Assembly: GCA_011773985.1 (NCBI GenBank)
Contig: WVWN01000001.1
Location: forward strand, 139,384-188,776
Direction of reading: 5' to 3'
DNA: 49,393 nucleotides
From: Candidatus Zixiibacteriota bacterium
GTDB lineage: Bacteria; RBG-13-66-14; B26-G2; WVWN01
Part shown: one piece after another, positions 32,830-43,172 of the stretch
Numbering within the stretch: position 1 is the first letter of the stretch
Layout: the number at the start of each line of letters is the position of its first letter
Translations under genes and position numbers: made by a program
Notes under the pieces: model-generated
Told to the model about the DNA's origin: nothing
What the model saw: only the letters and a program-made list of their open reading frames with translations
Database searches by the model: none

Positions 32830-32940
32830 GGGCGCAAGGCCGTGCGCCCGGAAAGACAAGGGCCTTAAGGCCCTTGTCGTAGGGGCCGACCTTCAGGTCG
32901 GCCCGTGTCGTTGGCGGCGGGCCGGCCTAAGGACCGGCCC
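32830..32940. repeat. Array of four consecutive hairpins
   Basis: Four inverted repeats lie head to tail. H1 is 32830-32849 (7-bp stem). H2 is 32856-32877 (a perfect 22-base palindrome centred on TTAA). H3 is 32883-32904 (9-bp stem, TTCA loop). H4 is 32919-32940 (7-bp stem). H1 and H3 start with related GTAGGGG sequences, and the GTAGGGGCCG near H3 is almost complementary to the CGGCCCTAC that ends H4, so a larger fold is possible. No coding frame fits. They resemble REP-type intergenic palindromes. Confidence 0.7.
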
Positions 32941-32958
32941 TACGTTAAAAATAAAAAC

Positions 32959-32979
32959 CCGGCCGCGAGGCCGGTTTTT
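32959..32979 (+). terminator. Bidirectional terminator
   Basis: CCGGCC, GCGA loop, GGCCGG (32959-32974), with T5 after it and A5 before it. It serves convergent genes on both sides. Core identical to the hairpin at 32068-32083. Confidence 0.75.
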
Positions 32980-33000
32980 ATCACCTTTTGGGTTATATAA

Positions 33001-34314
33001 TTACGGCGAGAAGTCGAACTTGTAGGTGAGGGAGGTGGCGCCCGCGGCGGGGGCGAAGCGCGCGCGCCGGGCCGCGGCCGTGACGGCGCTCTCCACCGCG
33101 GAGTTGCCGATCGCGGAGGAGACGACGTGGGCGCCGGTTACGGTTCCGTCCGCGGCCACTTTGATGCTCACGACGACGTGGCCGTCGAGGCCCGGCGTCT
33201 TCGCGAGCTCGCGGCTGTACGTGGCGCGCACGCCGCCCATGGCGCGGCTGAGGGCCCCGGTGATGGCGCCGCTCGAGCGCGCCGGGTCCTCGGCCCCCGC
33301 GCCCTCCGCGCGCAGCAGGCCCGCGAGCTTGGCCTTGCCCCGCGTCGTCGCCATCTTCCTCTCCGCGGGGACCTCCTCGGCCAGCTTGTCCCGCTCTTTC
33401 CGGGCCTTTTCGATCTCTTCCGCGATCTCTTCCGCTTCGGCTACGCGGCCCGCGTCTATCGCCGCCTTGTAACGGGCGGTGAGCTCGTCTATCATTTCCT
33501 CGAGGTCCGAGATGCGCGCCAGCTTGGCCGCTATCTCGCGGCCCGGCTTGTAGATGAAGAAATAATACGACGGCGCGCCGATTATGATCGCGAGGATGAC
33601 GACGGCCCCGGCCACGACCAGCGGCATGCGCCGCCGCCGTTTGATGGCCTTGCCCATCGAGGCGAGCTCGCGCTCCTCTTCCGCGAGACGCACGCGTTCG
33701 CCGTCGAGGCGCTCGCGTTCCCGGGCGAGCCTTTCCAGTTCGCGTTCGCGTTCCTCGGTGGCGCGGCGGACGTCTTCCTCCCGCTCGGTTATGATCCGCT
33801 TAACTTCCGCCTCGCGCTCCGTCGCGAGTTGGCGCAGCTCTTCGTCGTGCTCGGCCGTGAGGCGCCTTCTCTCCTCCTCTAACTGAGCTTCCAGACGCGT
33901 TAGCTCTTCCTCGCGCTCGGTGATCGTCGTCTCGAGGCGCGTTTGGAGCTCCTGCTCTTGCTCCTCAAGTTCGGCCCGTTCGCGCGTGAGGGCCTCCCGT
34001 TCTTCGGCGATGCGCTTTTCCTCCTCGACGCGGCCGACGGGGGAGAGTTCCATCGCCGGCCTGCCCTCCCTGATGCCGCCCAGCCACGCCGCGAAGGCGC
34101 CCCGCTCCCTTTTCTCGCGCGCCTCGTCGAACAGGGCCTTGAGGTGGACGAGGTTTTCCGCCCGGACCCACGCCCTCTTGTCGGCCATCCTGATGAAGTC
34201 GGTCCGGCGGAACTTACCTCGGTCGATCCAGGCCTTAACGTCGTCGACGGTAAGCGGGCCGTGCTCTTCGCCGTCGATGCGCAGATACAGTTCGACTTCT
34301 TTATTGTCGGCCAT
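33001..34314 (-). CDS. GYF_2 / coiled-coil / TM / TonB-like C-terminal protein (AgmX/PglI-like)
   Basis: 437 residues. The N-terminal GYF_2-type domain (about 8-60) reads YLRIDGEEHGPLTVDDVKAW then WVRAENL. A long charged coiled coil follows (about 95-225), then a basic stop RRRR and one membrane helix (about 230-253). A second, shorter coiled coil (about 258-325) leads to a C-terminal domain (about 350-437) containing LDGHVVVSIKVAADGTVTGA and AARRARFAPAAG, the pattern of TonB/AgmX C-terminal domains. The arrangement resembles myxobacterial AgmX/PglI (GltJ): cytosolic GYF, single span, periplasmic TonB-like end. It could couple inner-membrane energy or a motor to the outer membrane; ExbB/ExbD are not present here. 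Confidence 0.75.
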   Translation of the reverse strand: MADNKEVELYLRIDGEEHGPLTVDDVKAWIDRGKFRRTDFIRMADKRAWVRAENLVHLKALFDEAREKRERGAFAAWLGGIREGRPAMELSPVGRVEEEKRIAEEREALTRERAELEEQEQELQTRLETTITEREEELTRLEAQLEEERRRLTAEHDEELRQLATEREAEVKRIITEREEDVRRATEERERELERLARERERLDGERVRLAEEERELASMGKAIKRRRRMPLVVAGAVVILAIIIGAPSYYFFIYKPGREIAAKLARISDLEEMIDELTARYKAAIDAGRVAEAEEIAEEIEKARKERDKLAEEVPAERKMATTRGKAKLAGLLRAEGAGAEDPARSSGAITGALSRAMGGVRATYSRELAKTPGLDGHVVVSIKVAADGTVTGAHVVSSAIGNSAVESAVTAAARRARFAPAAGATSLTYKFDFSP

Positions 34315-34396
34315 ATTTGCGGGGGGTTTCGCTAAGATATTTTACGCGGCAAGTTAACATAGGCGCCGTTATAAATCAAGGACAAAGCGGACCGGC

Positions 34397-34963
34397 TCAA
34401 GGATAAAAGAAAAGGCCGAGCACCGCGTCGAAGGCCAAGTAATTGGCGGCGTCTACCAGGTCGCCGTCGTTCGTGGTCTTGTCGCCGCCGAAGGTAGAGA
34501 TGAAGCGGCCGCGGACGTCGAGGCCATAGTTTACGCCGAGGTAATATTCCATGCCCCCCTCGGCGAAGGCGCCCAGGCGGACCGATTTGTGTTCCTCGAG
34601 CCCGGCCGGCGCCGGGACCGTTGCCCGGGATACGGCCGCGGCGACGCCGCCCCCCGCGTAAGGCATGCAGGGCAAATATTCGAAGCGGTAGTGGGCGCCG
34701 AGGAGGACCGGTATAACGTCGTAACTTGCCTCGTCGGACCGGGCGAAGTCCTTGGGTTTATGGTTGAACCTGTAGGCCACGCCCGCGGTCAAGCTCGTGT
34801 TGGGCGTAAGGCAGAATATGCCGCGGCCGTCCGCGACGGCCGAAGTTCGCGCGATGTCGGCGAAGTCGCCTATGGGCACGGCGAGGCCGCCCGCCACGCC
34901 CATACCCCAAACGAGGGGCCACGCCGGCGCCGCGGTAATGAGGATAGCTGCGACGTAACGCAT
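34397..34963 (-). CDS. Outer-membrane beta-barrel-type protein
   Basis: 188 residues from ATG 34963, the start that gives a clean signal peptide (MRYVAAILITAAPAWPLVWG). The mature part alternates hydrophobic and polar residues: GVAGGLAVPIGDFADIA, TAGVAYRFNHKP, VLLGAHYRFEYLPCMPYAG, LGAFAEGGMEYYLG, and ends LAFDAVLGLFFYP, with an aromatic residue near the C-terminus as in barrel proteins. About eight strands are expected. No closer family recognised. It lies alone between the AgmX-like gene and the tRNA promoter, oriented away from the latter. Confidence 0.65.
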   Translation of the reverse strand: MRYVAAILITAAPAWPLVWGMGVAGGLAVPIGDFADIARTSAVADGRGIFCLTPNTSLTAGVAYRFNHKPKDFARSDEASYDVIPVLLGAHYRFEYLPCMPYAGGGVAAAVSRATVPAPAGLEEHKSVRLGAFAEGGMEYYLGVNYGLDVRGRFISTFGGDKTTNDGDLVDAANYLAFDAVLGLFFYP

Positions 34964-35060
34964 ATTTCGCCCTGCCTTTTTCAGCGTAGCGTACGCGGGC
35001 AACGTTGATTAATAGCACACGCGCCGCGGAAAAGCAAGGGCGCGTTGTTTCAGCTAAAAC

Positions 35061-35089
35061 TTGACTTTGCGGCCGCGGCCTAATATAAT
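35061..35089 (+). promoter_or_regulatory. Strong sigma-70 promoter of the tRNA-Leu gene
   Basis: TTGACT at 35061-35066, exactly 17 bases, then TATAAT at 35084-35089. The tRNA starts 13 bases downstream. Confidence 0.85.
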
Positions 35090-35101
35090 TTAAGGAAAGC
35101 A

Positions 35102-35186
35102 GCCGAAGTGGCGGAATTGGTAGACGCGCTAGATTCAGGATCTAGTGAAGGTTTACTTCGTGCGGGTTCGAGTCCCGCCTTCGGCA
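35102..35186 (+). tRNA. tRNA-Leu (anticodon CAG)
   Basis: 85 bases. The acceptor stem GCCGAAG (35102-35108) pairs with CTTCGGC (35179-35185), with discriminator A at 35186. The anticodon stem CTAGA/TCTAG encloses a loop with CAG at 35136-35138, which reads CUG leucine codons. A long variable arm and a GGTTCGAGTCC T-arm are present, as in class II tRNAs. CCA is not encoded. The TPR gene begins seven bases later. Confidence 0.95.
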
Positions 35187-35193
35187 AAACGTT

Positions 35194-37578
35194 ATGATAA
35201 AAAGTAAGTCTAATCGCTTTCGGAAAGCGGCCTCCGTACTCGCGGCCGCGGCTTTAATATGTGTTCCCGCGGCGGCTCAGGAAACGGCGGACCTGGGCGG
35301 CCTGCTCTACGAAGGTCAGAAGGCCCTCGCCGCGCGGGAATGGGGCGACGCTATCGCCGCTTTCGAGCGAGCGCTCGCCCTCGACGCCGCCAACGCCGAG
35401 GCGCTCCGCGGCCTGGCCGAGGCGCACGAGGGCGCCGGCGACTGGCGGGCCGCCCTCGATTATTACGGCCGGCTCGAGGCCGTCTCCGGGAAATCGGCCG
35501 AGGTCTCGTACAAGGTCGCCACCATAGCCGAGAAGCTGGGCGAACGCGCGCGCGCCGTCGCCGCCTACGAAGACGTCGTGCGGGCCGAACCGAATAACCT
35601 TAAAAGCTGGCGCGCTTTGGCGGACCTATACGCGGCCGGAAGCGATTACAAGAATCAGGCCAAAGCGCTCGAGGCCCTCGTCGCGCGCGCGGGCGAAACC
35701 GCGGACCGCCTTGCGCTCGCGGACCTTTACGAGACGAAGCTCGGCCGCGTTGGCGACGCCGTCGCCGAATACGAGAGGGTCCTGCGCGCCGAGCCCCGTA
35801 ACGTTCAGGCGCACGAACGCCTCGCGGCGATCTACTTCGGCCGCGGCGATTACGTACGCGCCGCGGAACACTACGAAGAATTGACCAGGATAAACCCGAA
35901 CGACGCGGATGCGTTTTGGAATCTCGCCCGCGCGCGGCTCGCCCTCGGCGACGAGCTCGGCGCGACCCGGGCCCTCGAGCGCGTGGTCAGCCTGCGCCCG
36001 CGCGACAGCGCCGCGCTCGTTATGCTGGGCACGCTCTACAACCGCGCCGAGGATTACGCCCGGGCCGAGCGGACCCTCGAGGACGCGCTGGCCGCGGGCG
36101 CGGGCGACGCCGAGGCCTATTGCCAACTGGGCGTCGCGCAATTCGGCCTGAGGGATGTCGCCCGCGCCCGCTCCTCGTTCGAGAAGGCCTTGGCCCGCGA
36201 CGACAACCACCCGCTCGCGCTGGAGCGTTTCAGCGAACTCCTCTACCGCGAAGGTGAATACGAGCGGGCGTACGAATACGCCGACAGGTTGGTTGGCCTG
36301 GACCGCAATAATATTAGGGCCCACCTTTACCGCGGCCTGGCCGCCGCGGCGACCGCGCGCTTCCCGGCCGCGGAGGAGAGCTTGGAGAAGGTCGTCAAGG
36401 CCGAGCCCTCCAACGTGGAGGCGCGCGTCGGCCTGGCCCGCGCGTACGTGGCGCGCGAGAGATATCGCCAGGCCAAGCACGTGCTGGAAGAGGTGGGCTC
36501 GCCGGGCGAATTGGCGGACCAGGTATATTACTACCTCGGCCGGGCCGCGGAGGGATTGAAGGATTTGGACCGCGCGGCGACGTACTACCGCAAGGCCGAA
36601 TCCGAAAACCCCCGCTACTACGACGCGTTCTTCCACCACGGCCGGATGGAACTCGGGCGCGAGAATTTCGCCGAGGCGGAACGGGCGCTCGAGCGGGCGG
36701 CCGAACTTGAGCCCAAGCGGCTCGAGGCGTTCCTGCTCTTGGGCGAGCTGTACGAGGCCACGGCGAGGTGGCCCGACGCGGTCGGCGTTTACGGCCGCGC
36801 GAAGGATGCGGACCCCGGCCATATCGAACCCTACCTCGGCCTCGGCCGCTCGTATATCGCCCTGGAGGATTGGAAACTCGCGGAGCGGGAGCTCAAGAAG
36901 GCCGTGGAGATAAACGCGGAATCCTTCGAGGCCCACTACCAGCTCGGCCGTTTGTATAAGGCGCGCGACCGCCTCGACGACGCGATAGGCGAATACGAGG
37001 AGGCGGTATGGCTCAACGGCAAGCACGTGCGCGCGCGCACGGACCTGGGTTACCTTTACCTGAGGAAGGACCGCTACAGCGACGCCGCCGCGGTCTTGAG
37101 GAAGGCTTGCGACCTGGACAAAAAGGACCTCGACAGCCATTACCTGTTGGCCATCGCGTACGAGAATATGGAGGCATACCCGGACGCCATAAAGTATTAC
37201 GAGAAGGCCCGGGCGCTGGCGCCACGGAATTACGACATCGAGAAAGCCCTCGCGACGTGCTATCGGCACAACGGCGACTACGACAAGGCGCTCGCGCTCT
37301 TCGACGAGATAAGGCGCGAGAAGGCCGACGAGCCGTTCGCGTACGAGATGGTGGCGGACATTTACCGCATCAAGGGGTCCGAGGCCAAGCGATGGCGCCG
37401 TTTCGACCGCGAGTTGGAGTATTACGAGAACGCGTCCGACTACTATCGCAAGTTCCTGAGCCTCGCTCCCGACGCCGAGAACCGCGTCTTCATACTCAAG
37501 TTCCTCGACGGCTACGAACACTATCGCCTCCTCCAGGCGCAGGAGCGCGAGGGCGTGGAGTTCTACGAGGAGTGGTGA
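35194..37578 (+). CDS. Large exported TPR protein
   Basis: 794 residues. A signal peptide (about 1-29, positively charged start then VLAAAALICVPAAAQ) is followed by about 18-20 TPRs filling the whole chain, for example AIAAFERALALDAANAEAL, AVAEYERVLRAEPRNVQAH, AERALERAAELEPKRLEAF and AIKYYEKARALAPRNYDIE. The array is periplasmic and probably a scaffold. ATG 35194 is only seven bases behind the tRNA 3' end, without a ribosome site, and no other start codon exists before the signal core, so the start is firm. Expression probably depends on read-through and processing of the tRNA-Leu transcript. Confidence 0.88.
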   Translation: MIKSKSNRFRKAASVLAAAALICVPAAAQETADLGGLLYEGQKALAAREWGDAIAAFERALALDAANAEALRGLAEAHEGAGDWRAALDYYGRLEAVSGKSAEVSYKVATIAEKLGERARAVAAYEDVVRAEPNNLKSWRALADLYAAGSDYKNQAKALEALVARAGETADRLALADLYETKLGRVGDAVAEYERVLRAEPRNVQAHERLAAIYFGRGDYVRAAEHYEELTRINPNDADAFWNLARARLALGDELGATRALERVVSLRPRDSAALVMLGTLYNRAEDYARAERTLEDALAAGAGDAEAYCQLGVAQFGLRDVARARSSFEKALARDDNHPLALERFSELLYREGEYERAYEYADRLVGLDRNNIRAHLYRGLAAAATARFPAAEESLEKVVKAEPSNVEARVGLARAYVARERYRQAKHVLEEVGSPGELADQVYYYLGRAAEGLKDLDRAATYYRKAESENPRYYDAFFHHGRMELGRENFAEAERALERAAELEPKRLEAFLLLGELYEATARWPDAVGVYGRAKDADPGHIEPYLGLGRSYIALEDWKLAERELKKAVEINAESFEAHYQLGRLYKARDRLDDAIGEYEEAVWLNGKHVRARTDLGYLYLRKDRYSDAAAVLRKACDLDKKDLDSHYLLAIAYENMEAYPDAIKYYEKARALAPRNYDIEKALATCYRHNGDYDKALALFDEIRREKADEPFAYEMVADIYRIKGSEAKRWRRFDRELEYYENASDYYRKFLSLAPDAENRVFILKFLDGYEHYRLLQAQEREGVEFYEEW

Positions 37579-37651
37579 CGTGGCTATCCCCGCGCCGAAC
37601 GTCGCCGCGAAAATTGATTTTATGTTTTAGCAAACCAAGGAGGAAGCGACC

Positions 37652-38179
37652 GTGAGAAAGACGTTGCTCGTAACGGCCGTCGCGGCGTTGGCGGCTCCCG
37701 CGTTAGGCGCCGATTTCAACAACGAGGTCGACGTCGGCATCCTCTCGTTGTTCTGGGGCAATTTCAATGCCCGCTACGAGCGAAACCTCAACGATTACAT
37801 ATCGCTTGCCGGCGGCGGCGGCTTCTCGCCGAACGGCTATTTGTTCGTAAGCGACGAGGACGTGGATTGGAAAGTTTACAACGTAAACGGCATCTTCAGG
37901 TTTTACCCGCTCGGGAATTTTCGCGGCCTTTATGCCCAGGCCGAGGTCAGCGGCGACTTCCACAACCTCAAGGATAAGTCCACCGGCGATACGGCGAAGG
38001 TTACGATGGTGACGCCCGCCGTCGTCGTAGGCTGGCGGTGGGTGATCGCGCAGCGCGCGACGATTACTTTGGGCGCGGGTTCCGGTTACGCCTCCGCGGA
38101 CCTCGAAGTCGGCGACGAGGTGATTAAATTCGAAGGCGTCCGGCCCCGCTTCGATTTCAACCTCGGCTTTATGTTCTAA
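37652..38179 (+). CDS. Outer-membrane beta-barrel-type protein, copy 1
   Basis: 175 residues from GTG 37652 with AAGGAGG just upstream. A signal peptide (about 1-20) precedes FNNEVDVGILSLFWGNFNA. Barrel-like strands follow, including GIFRFYPLGNFRGLYAQAEV, VTPAVVVGWRWVIAQRATI and a C-terminal FNLGFMF ending in phenylalanine, a classical BAM recognition residue. It is a tandem paralogue of the protein at 38499; shared marks are NNE-DV, RGYLFV/NGYLFV, DKSTG and VGWRWV. Function unknown. A terminator follows. Confidence 0.75.
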   Translation: MRKTLLVTAVAALAAPALGADFNNEVDVGILSLFWGNFNARYERNLNDYISLAGGGGFSPNGYLFVSDEDVDWKVYNVNGIFRFYPLGNFRGLYAQAEVSGDFHNLKDKSTGDTAKVTMVTPAVVVGWRWVIAQRATITLGAGSGYASADLEVGDEVIKFEGVRPRFDFNLGFMF

Positions 38180-38204
38180 CGGTTTTTATTTATACGAGTA
38201 GAAG

Positions 38205-38225
38205 GCGCCCCGGCGGGGCGCTTTT
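38205..38225 (+). terminator. Rho-independent terminator
   Basis: GCGCCCC (38205-38211), GGC loop, GGGGCGC (38215-38221) and T4. It closes the first barrel gene. Confidence 0.85.
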
Positions 38226-38498
38226 CGTTTTCGCGCCGGGCCGCCATTCGCGCGGGCGTCGAAGGGCGCGGCCCGGGCGATAGGCCGAGAGCCGATCTAA
38301 AATAAAGTTGACAATTAGGGCGGCACGTGTTAATTGTAGCGAGGAGGGCGCGCGGGAAAAAATAATTAAGGTCGAAAGCGGCCTCCCGGCGCGAGAGCGC
38401 GGCCGGGTGGCGTTCGGCAAGGGTAGGTGATGCGAGGTTACGTCTTCGAAGGGCCGTTTGCGACAAAAGTCGTTTTTAACGAATCGAGAGGAGGCACC
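38226..38498 (+). other. Promoter and long structured leader of the second barrel gene
   Basis: No gene is seen between 38180 and 38498. A perfect TTGACA (38308-38313) stands 16-17 bases before a weak -10 (TTAATTG near 38330-38336). Transcription from there would give a leader of about 155 bases, in which CCCGGC near 38385 can pair with GCCGGG near 38402. GAGAGGAGG at 38486-38494 is the ribosome site. The frame that opens at 38427 would place a long unusual extension before the signal peptide, so GTG 38499 is preferred. Confidence 0.45.
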
Positions 38499-39041
38499 GT
38501 GAGAAGGTTGTTTTTCGCGATAGCCGTTTCGGCTTTGGCGGTCGCGGCCGCGGTCCCGGCGCGGGCGCTATATTACAACAACGAGTTCGACGTCAGCCTT
38601 TTAGGTTTGGCCGTGGGCTTTTTTAACTTCAACATCGAGCACACCGAGAACGGCACCGTCTCCGGCTTCGGCGGCTTCGGCTATTCGCAACGCGGGTATT
38701 TATTCGTTGACGAGCCGGAAGGGATAACGTGGCGTTTCGTTAACCTCAAGGGCGGCGCGAAGTATTACCCGATGGGCGATTTCCAGAGCTTCGTCCTTTG
38801 GGGCGAGGTTAACGTCGGCTTTAACATCGTCGAGGATAAGAGCACCGGAGAGAGTTATACCGACGTCGCCATCGTCCCGGCCTTTCTGGTGGGTTGGCGT
38901 TGGGTGTTCGCGGGCCGGGGCACCTTAACGCCCGGCGTCGGCCTTGCCTTCGGCACCGAGGAAATCCACGCCGGCGACTACGTGATAGATACTTTTGGCA
39001 TTTGGCCCACCGTCGATTTGACCCTCGGCTTCTTGTTCTGA
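38499..39041 (+). CDS. Outer-membrane beta-barrel-type protein, copy 2
   Basis: 180 residues from GTG 38499 (GAGGAGG just upstream). The signal peptide (about 1-24, RRLFFAIAVSALAVAAAVPA) leads into YYNNEFDVSLLGLAVG. Barrel-type strands resemble those of the 37652 protein: SQRGYLFVDEPEG, GGAKYYPMGDFQSFVLWGEV, VAIVPAFLVGWRWVFAGRG and the terminal VDLTLGFLF. Conserved DKSTG in the same place shows common descent. The two genes are in tandem but each has its own terminator, so they can be regulated separately. Function unknown. Confidence 0.75.
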   Translation: MRRLFFAIAVSALAVAAAVPARALYYNNEFDVSLLGLAVGFFNFNIEHTENGTVSGFGGFGYSQRGYLFVDEPEGITWRFVNLKGGAKYYPMGDFQSFVLWGEVNVGFNIVEDKSTGESYTDVAIVPAFLVGWRWVFAGRGTLTPGVGLAFGTEEIHAGDYVIDTFGIWPTVDLTLGFLF

Positions 39042-39069
39042 CCGTTTTATGTTTTTATATAAACAAAGG

Positions 39070-39090
39070 GCGCCCTTCGGGGCGCTTTTT
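39070..39090 (+). terminator. Rho-independent terminator with UUCG loop
   Basis: GCGCCC (39070-39075), TTCG tetraloop, GGGCGC (39080-39085) and T5. From here to 39264 no gene is seen. Confidence 0.85.
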
Positions 39091-39264
39091 CTATTTAAAA
39101 TTATCACCTTAGCAGGCGCCGATACGCATCGCGACTTGCCGCGTCGCCGCCGGGCACTACTCGCCGCCGTCGTAGCGGCCTACCGCGTTCGCTCCCGCGT
39201 ACGGCGTAAACCCCCGGACGGGCACCGCCTTTCGCCCGCCGCTCGTTTCGGCCGTTACTTTTTA

Positions 39265-39762
39265 CTATATCGCAAACCGGATGCCCACCTCAATCTTGAA
39301 GGAGGCGTCCGAGTCGCTGCCGACGAAGAACAGGCCCCCCAGGTCGAGGTAGGGCGATACCGGCGAGCGAGGGATGTCGAAGTCGCAACCGAAGGCGAAG
39401 TCGATGTACGCGCCGGTGGCGCTCTCTACGCCCTCACCCCGGTCCCCCTCTTTTTCGAAGCGGTGCGCGAGGCCCAGGCCGAACGCGATGTGCGGTTGGA
39501 AGATGGGGTGTAGGTCCGGGATTACGTAAAACCTTCCCGCGGCGCCGCCGTATATCGCGCCGCCGCCGCCGAAGCCCACCATCAGCTCGGGCCCGAGGCA
39601 AACGTACTGCGAGAGCATGAAGTCGTATTCGCCCTGGATGAAACCTTCGGTGAGGCCGCCCGCGCCGATGCCCACGGATAAGCCGGACAACCCCAAGGGC
39701 CGCGCCCCGGCGGAGGCGGCCGCGGCCGTTATAGCGAATAGGGTGATAGCGCATTTACGCAT
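39265..39762 (-). CDS. Exported barrel-type protein of unknown function
   Basis: 165 residues, ATG 39762 with GGAGG just upstream. A signal peptide (about 1-20) is followed by Gly-rich amphipathic strands: GLSVGIGAGGLTEGFIQGEY, GPELMVGFGGGGAIYGGA, HIAFGLGLAHRFEKEGD, and AYIDFAFGCDFDIP, ending FKIEVGIRFAI. The pattern suits a small outer-membrane barrel of about eight strands. Not clearly related to the two barrel proteins upstream. It stands between convergent and tandem neighbours with no partner gene. Confidence 0.65.
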   Translation of the reverse strand: MRKCAITLFAITAAAASAGARPLGLSGLSVGIGAGGLTEGFIQGEYDFMLSQYVCLGPELMVGFGGGGAIYGGAAGRFYVIPDLHPIFQPHIAFGLGLAHRFEKEGDRGEGVESATGAYIDFAFGCDFDIPRSPVSPYLDLGGLFFVGSDSDASFKIEVGIRFAI

Positions 39763-39881
39763 ATGTTACCTCCGAGGATTTGGGCGATTAAACCTTTATT
39801 ATCGGGGAGTATAATAAACCCGGAACGTCGTCGCCACATTTATTTAGCGTCTGTTCTTGGGTTATATTTATTAAATCGAGC

Positions 39882-42527
<2,646 letters not shown>

Positions 42528-42577
42528 GTCGCTTATGACGTCGTATATTTTTAGGGAACGTTAGAACCTTTTATCTC

Positions 42578-42621
42578 ACATCCCCCCCTTGACCTCGCGG
42601 AGCGCCTCGCGGAACGCGGCG
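42578..42621 (-). repeat. Orphan copy R1 of the 3' end of the 43395 gene
   Basis: 44 bases matching 43395-43440 at about 38 of 46 positions by eye, with two bases missing, so the frame is shifted at the end. Read on the minus strand it encodes AAFREALREVK. It lies downstream of hicA. Confidence 0.75.
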
Positions 42622-42653
42622 GAGGCTGTTATAATCTCGTTAGCGGGTCCGCA

Positions 42654-42881
42654 TCATTTTCGTAAAGCCGCGAGAAATTCTTCGGGCGATACGCCCGCTT
42701 TTTTAATTAAACTCCTCAACGTGCCACGGGCGACTTCCGGGTGTTTCGGTACGGATAGCGTCGCGATATAGCGCGGTTTCGTTAAAATTATATGACTACC
42801 ACGGCGTCGCGCCACTTCCCACCCCAACTTCTCGAAGCCCTTTACAACGTCCCTCGGTTTCAGTATCGGTAATTCCGGCAC
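42654..42881 (-). CDS. hicA: HicA-type mRNA interferase toxin
   Basis: 75 residues, GTG start overlapping the upstream gene's TAG by one base. The HicA (YcfA-like, double-stranded-RNA-binding) fold is clear: FEKLGWEVARRRGSHIILTK, with the catalytic histidine at H30 in GSH, then VPKHPEVARGTLRSLIKKAG and SPEEFL. It cleaves mRNAs when free of its antitoxin. Here the antitoxin gene comes first, the less common order. The orphan repeat R1 lies 32 bases past its stop. Confidence 0.92.
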   Translation of the reverse strand: MPELPILKPRDVVKGFEKLGWEVARRRGSHIILTKPRYIATLSVPKHPEVARGTLRSLIKKAGVSPEEFLAALRK

Positions 42882-43087
42882 TAAACCTTTACCTCGAGCT
42901 CACGGACGGCGACGGTAAGCGGCATTCCCTTCTCGGCGCGGACTTCCAGGCACTCCTTGATGGCGTCGCGGATGTTTTTCTCCGCTTCTTCCTCGGTCGC
43001 TCCCTGGCTCACGCAGCCGGGGATAGCCGGGCACTCCGCTATGAAGACGCCGTCTTCGTCTTGATATATCGTTATAAAAAGTTTCAT
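42881..43087 (-). CDS. hicB: HicB-type antitoxin
   Basis: 68 residues, ATG 43087 with AAGGAG upstream. The HicB partial RNase H fold is seen in IYQDEDGVFIAECPAIPGC, then the helix SQGATEEEAEKNIRDAIKEC. The C-terminus has a short strand (LTVAVRELEVKV) and no evident helix-turn-helix or ribbon-helix-helix DNA-binding domain, so this is the short HicB form. It neutralises HicA, to which it is coupled by a one-base overlap. R2 lies upstream of its ribosome site. Confidence 0.9.
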   Translation of the reverse strand: MKLFITIYQDEDGVFIAECPAIPGCVSQGATEEEAEKNIRDAIKECLEVRAEKGMPLTVAVRELEVKV

Positions 43088-43112
43088 AACGTCGGCTCCT
43101 TTAGGTTTAGTC

Positions 43113-43158
43113 TCACATCCCCCAACTGAACTCGCCTACGAGCTCCCGGAACGCGGCG
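43113..43158 (-). repeat. Orphan copy R2 of the 3' end of the 43395 gene
   Basis: 46 bases matching 43395-43440 at about 36 positions by eye. Read on the minus strand it encodes AAFRELVGEFSWGM and a stop, in the same frame as the real gene's end. It lies 14 bases past the DUF2283 gene's stop. Confidence 0.75.
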
Positions 43159-43172
43159 CACCGAGGGCGGTT

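Noticed and set aside
32830-32979. CRISPR-like array
   Set aside because: The units are inverted repeats of differing sequence and spacing, without constant direct repeats or unique spacers, and no cas genes are near.
35626-37521. A 631-codon open frame antisense to the large TPR gene
   Set aside because: The sense frame has a signal peptide and regular TPRs. The antisense product is Val/Arg/Leu-rich with no domain pattern.
38427-38498. Upstream start for the second barrel protein
   Set aside because: It adds a 24-residue extension before the signal peptide, whereas GTG 38499 has a GAGGAGG at ideal distance and matches the start of its paralogue.
38340-38498. Known riboswitch in the leader of the second barrel gene
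   Set aside because: I see a GC hairpin but none of the conserved cores of the common riboswitch classes.
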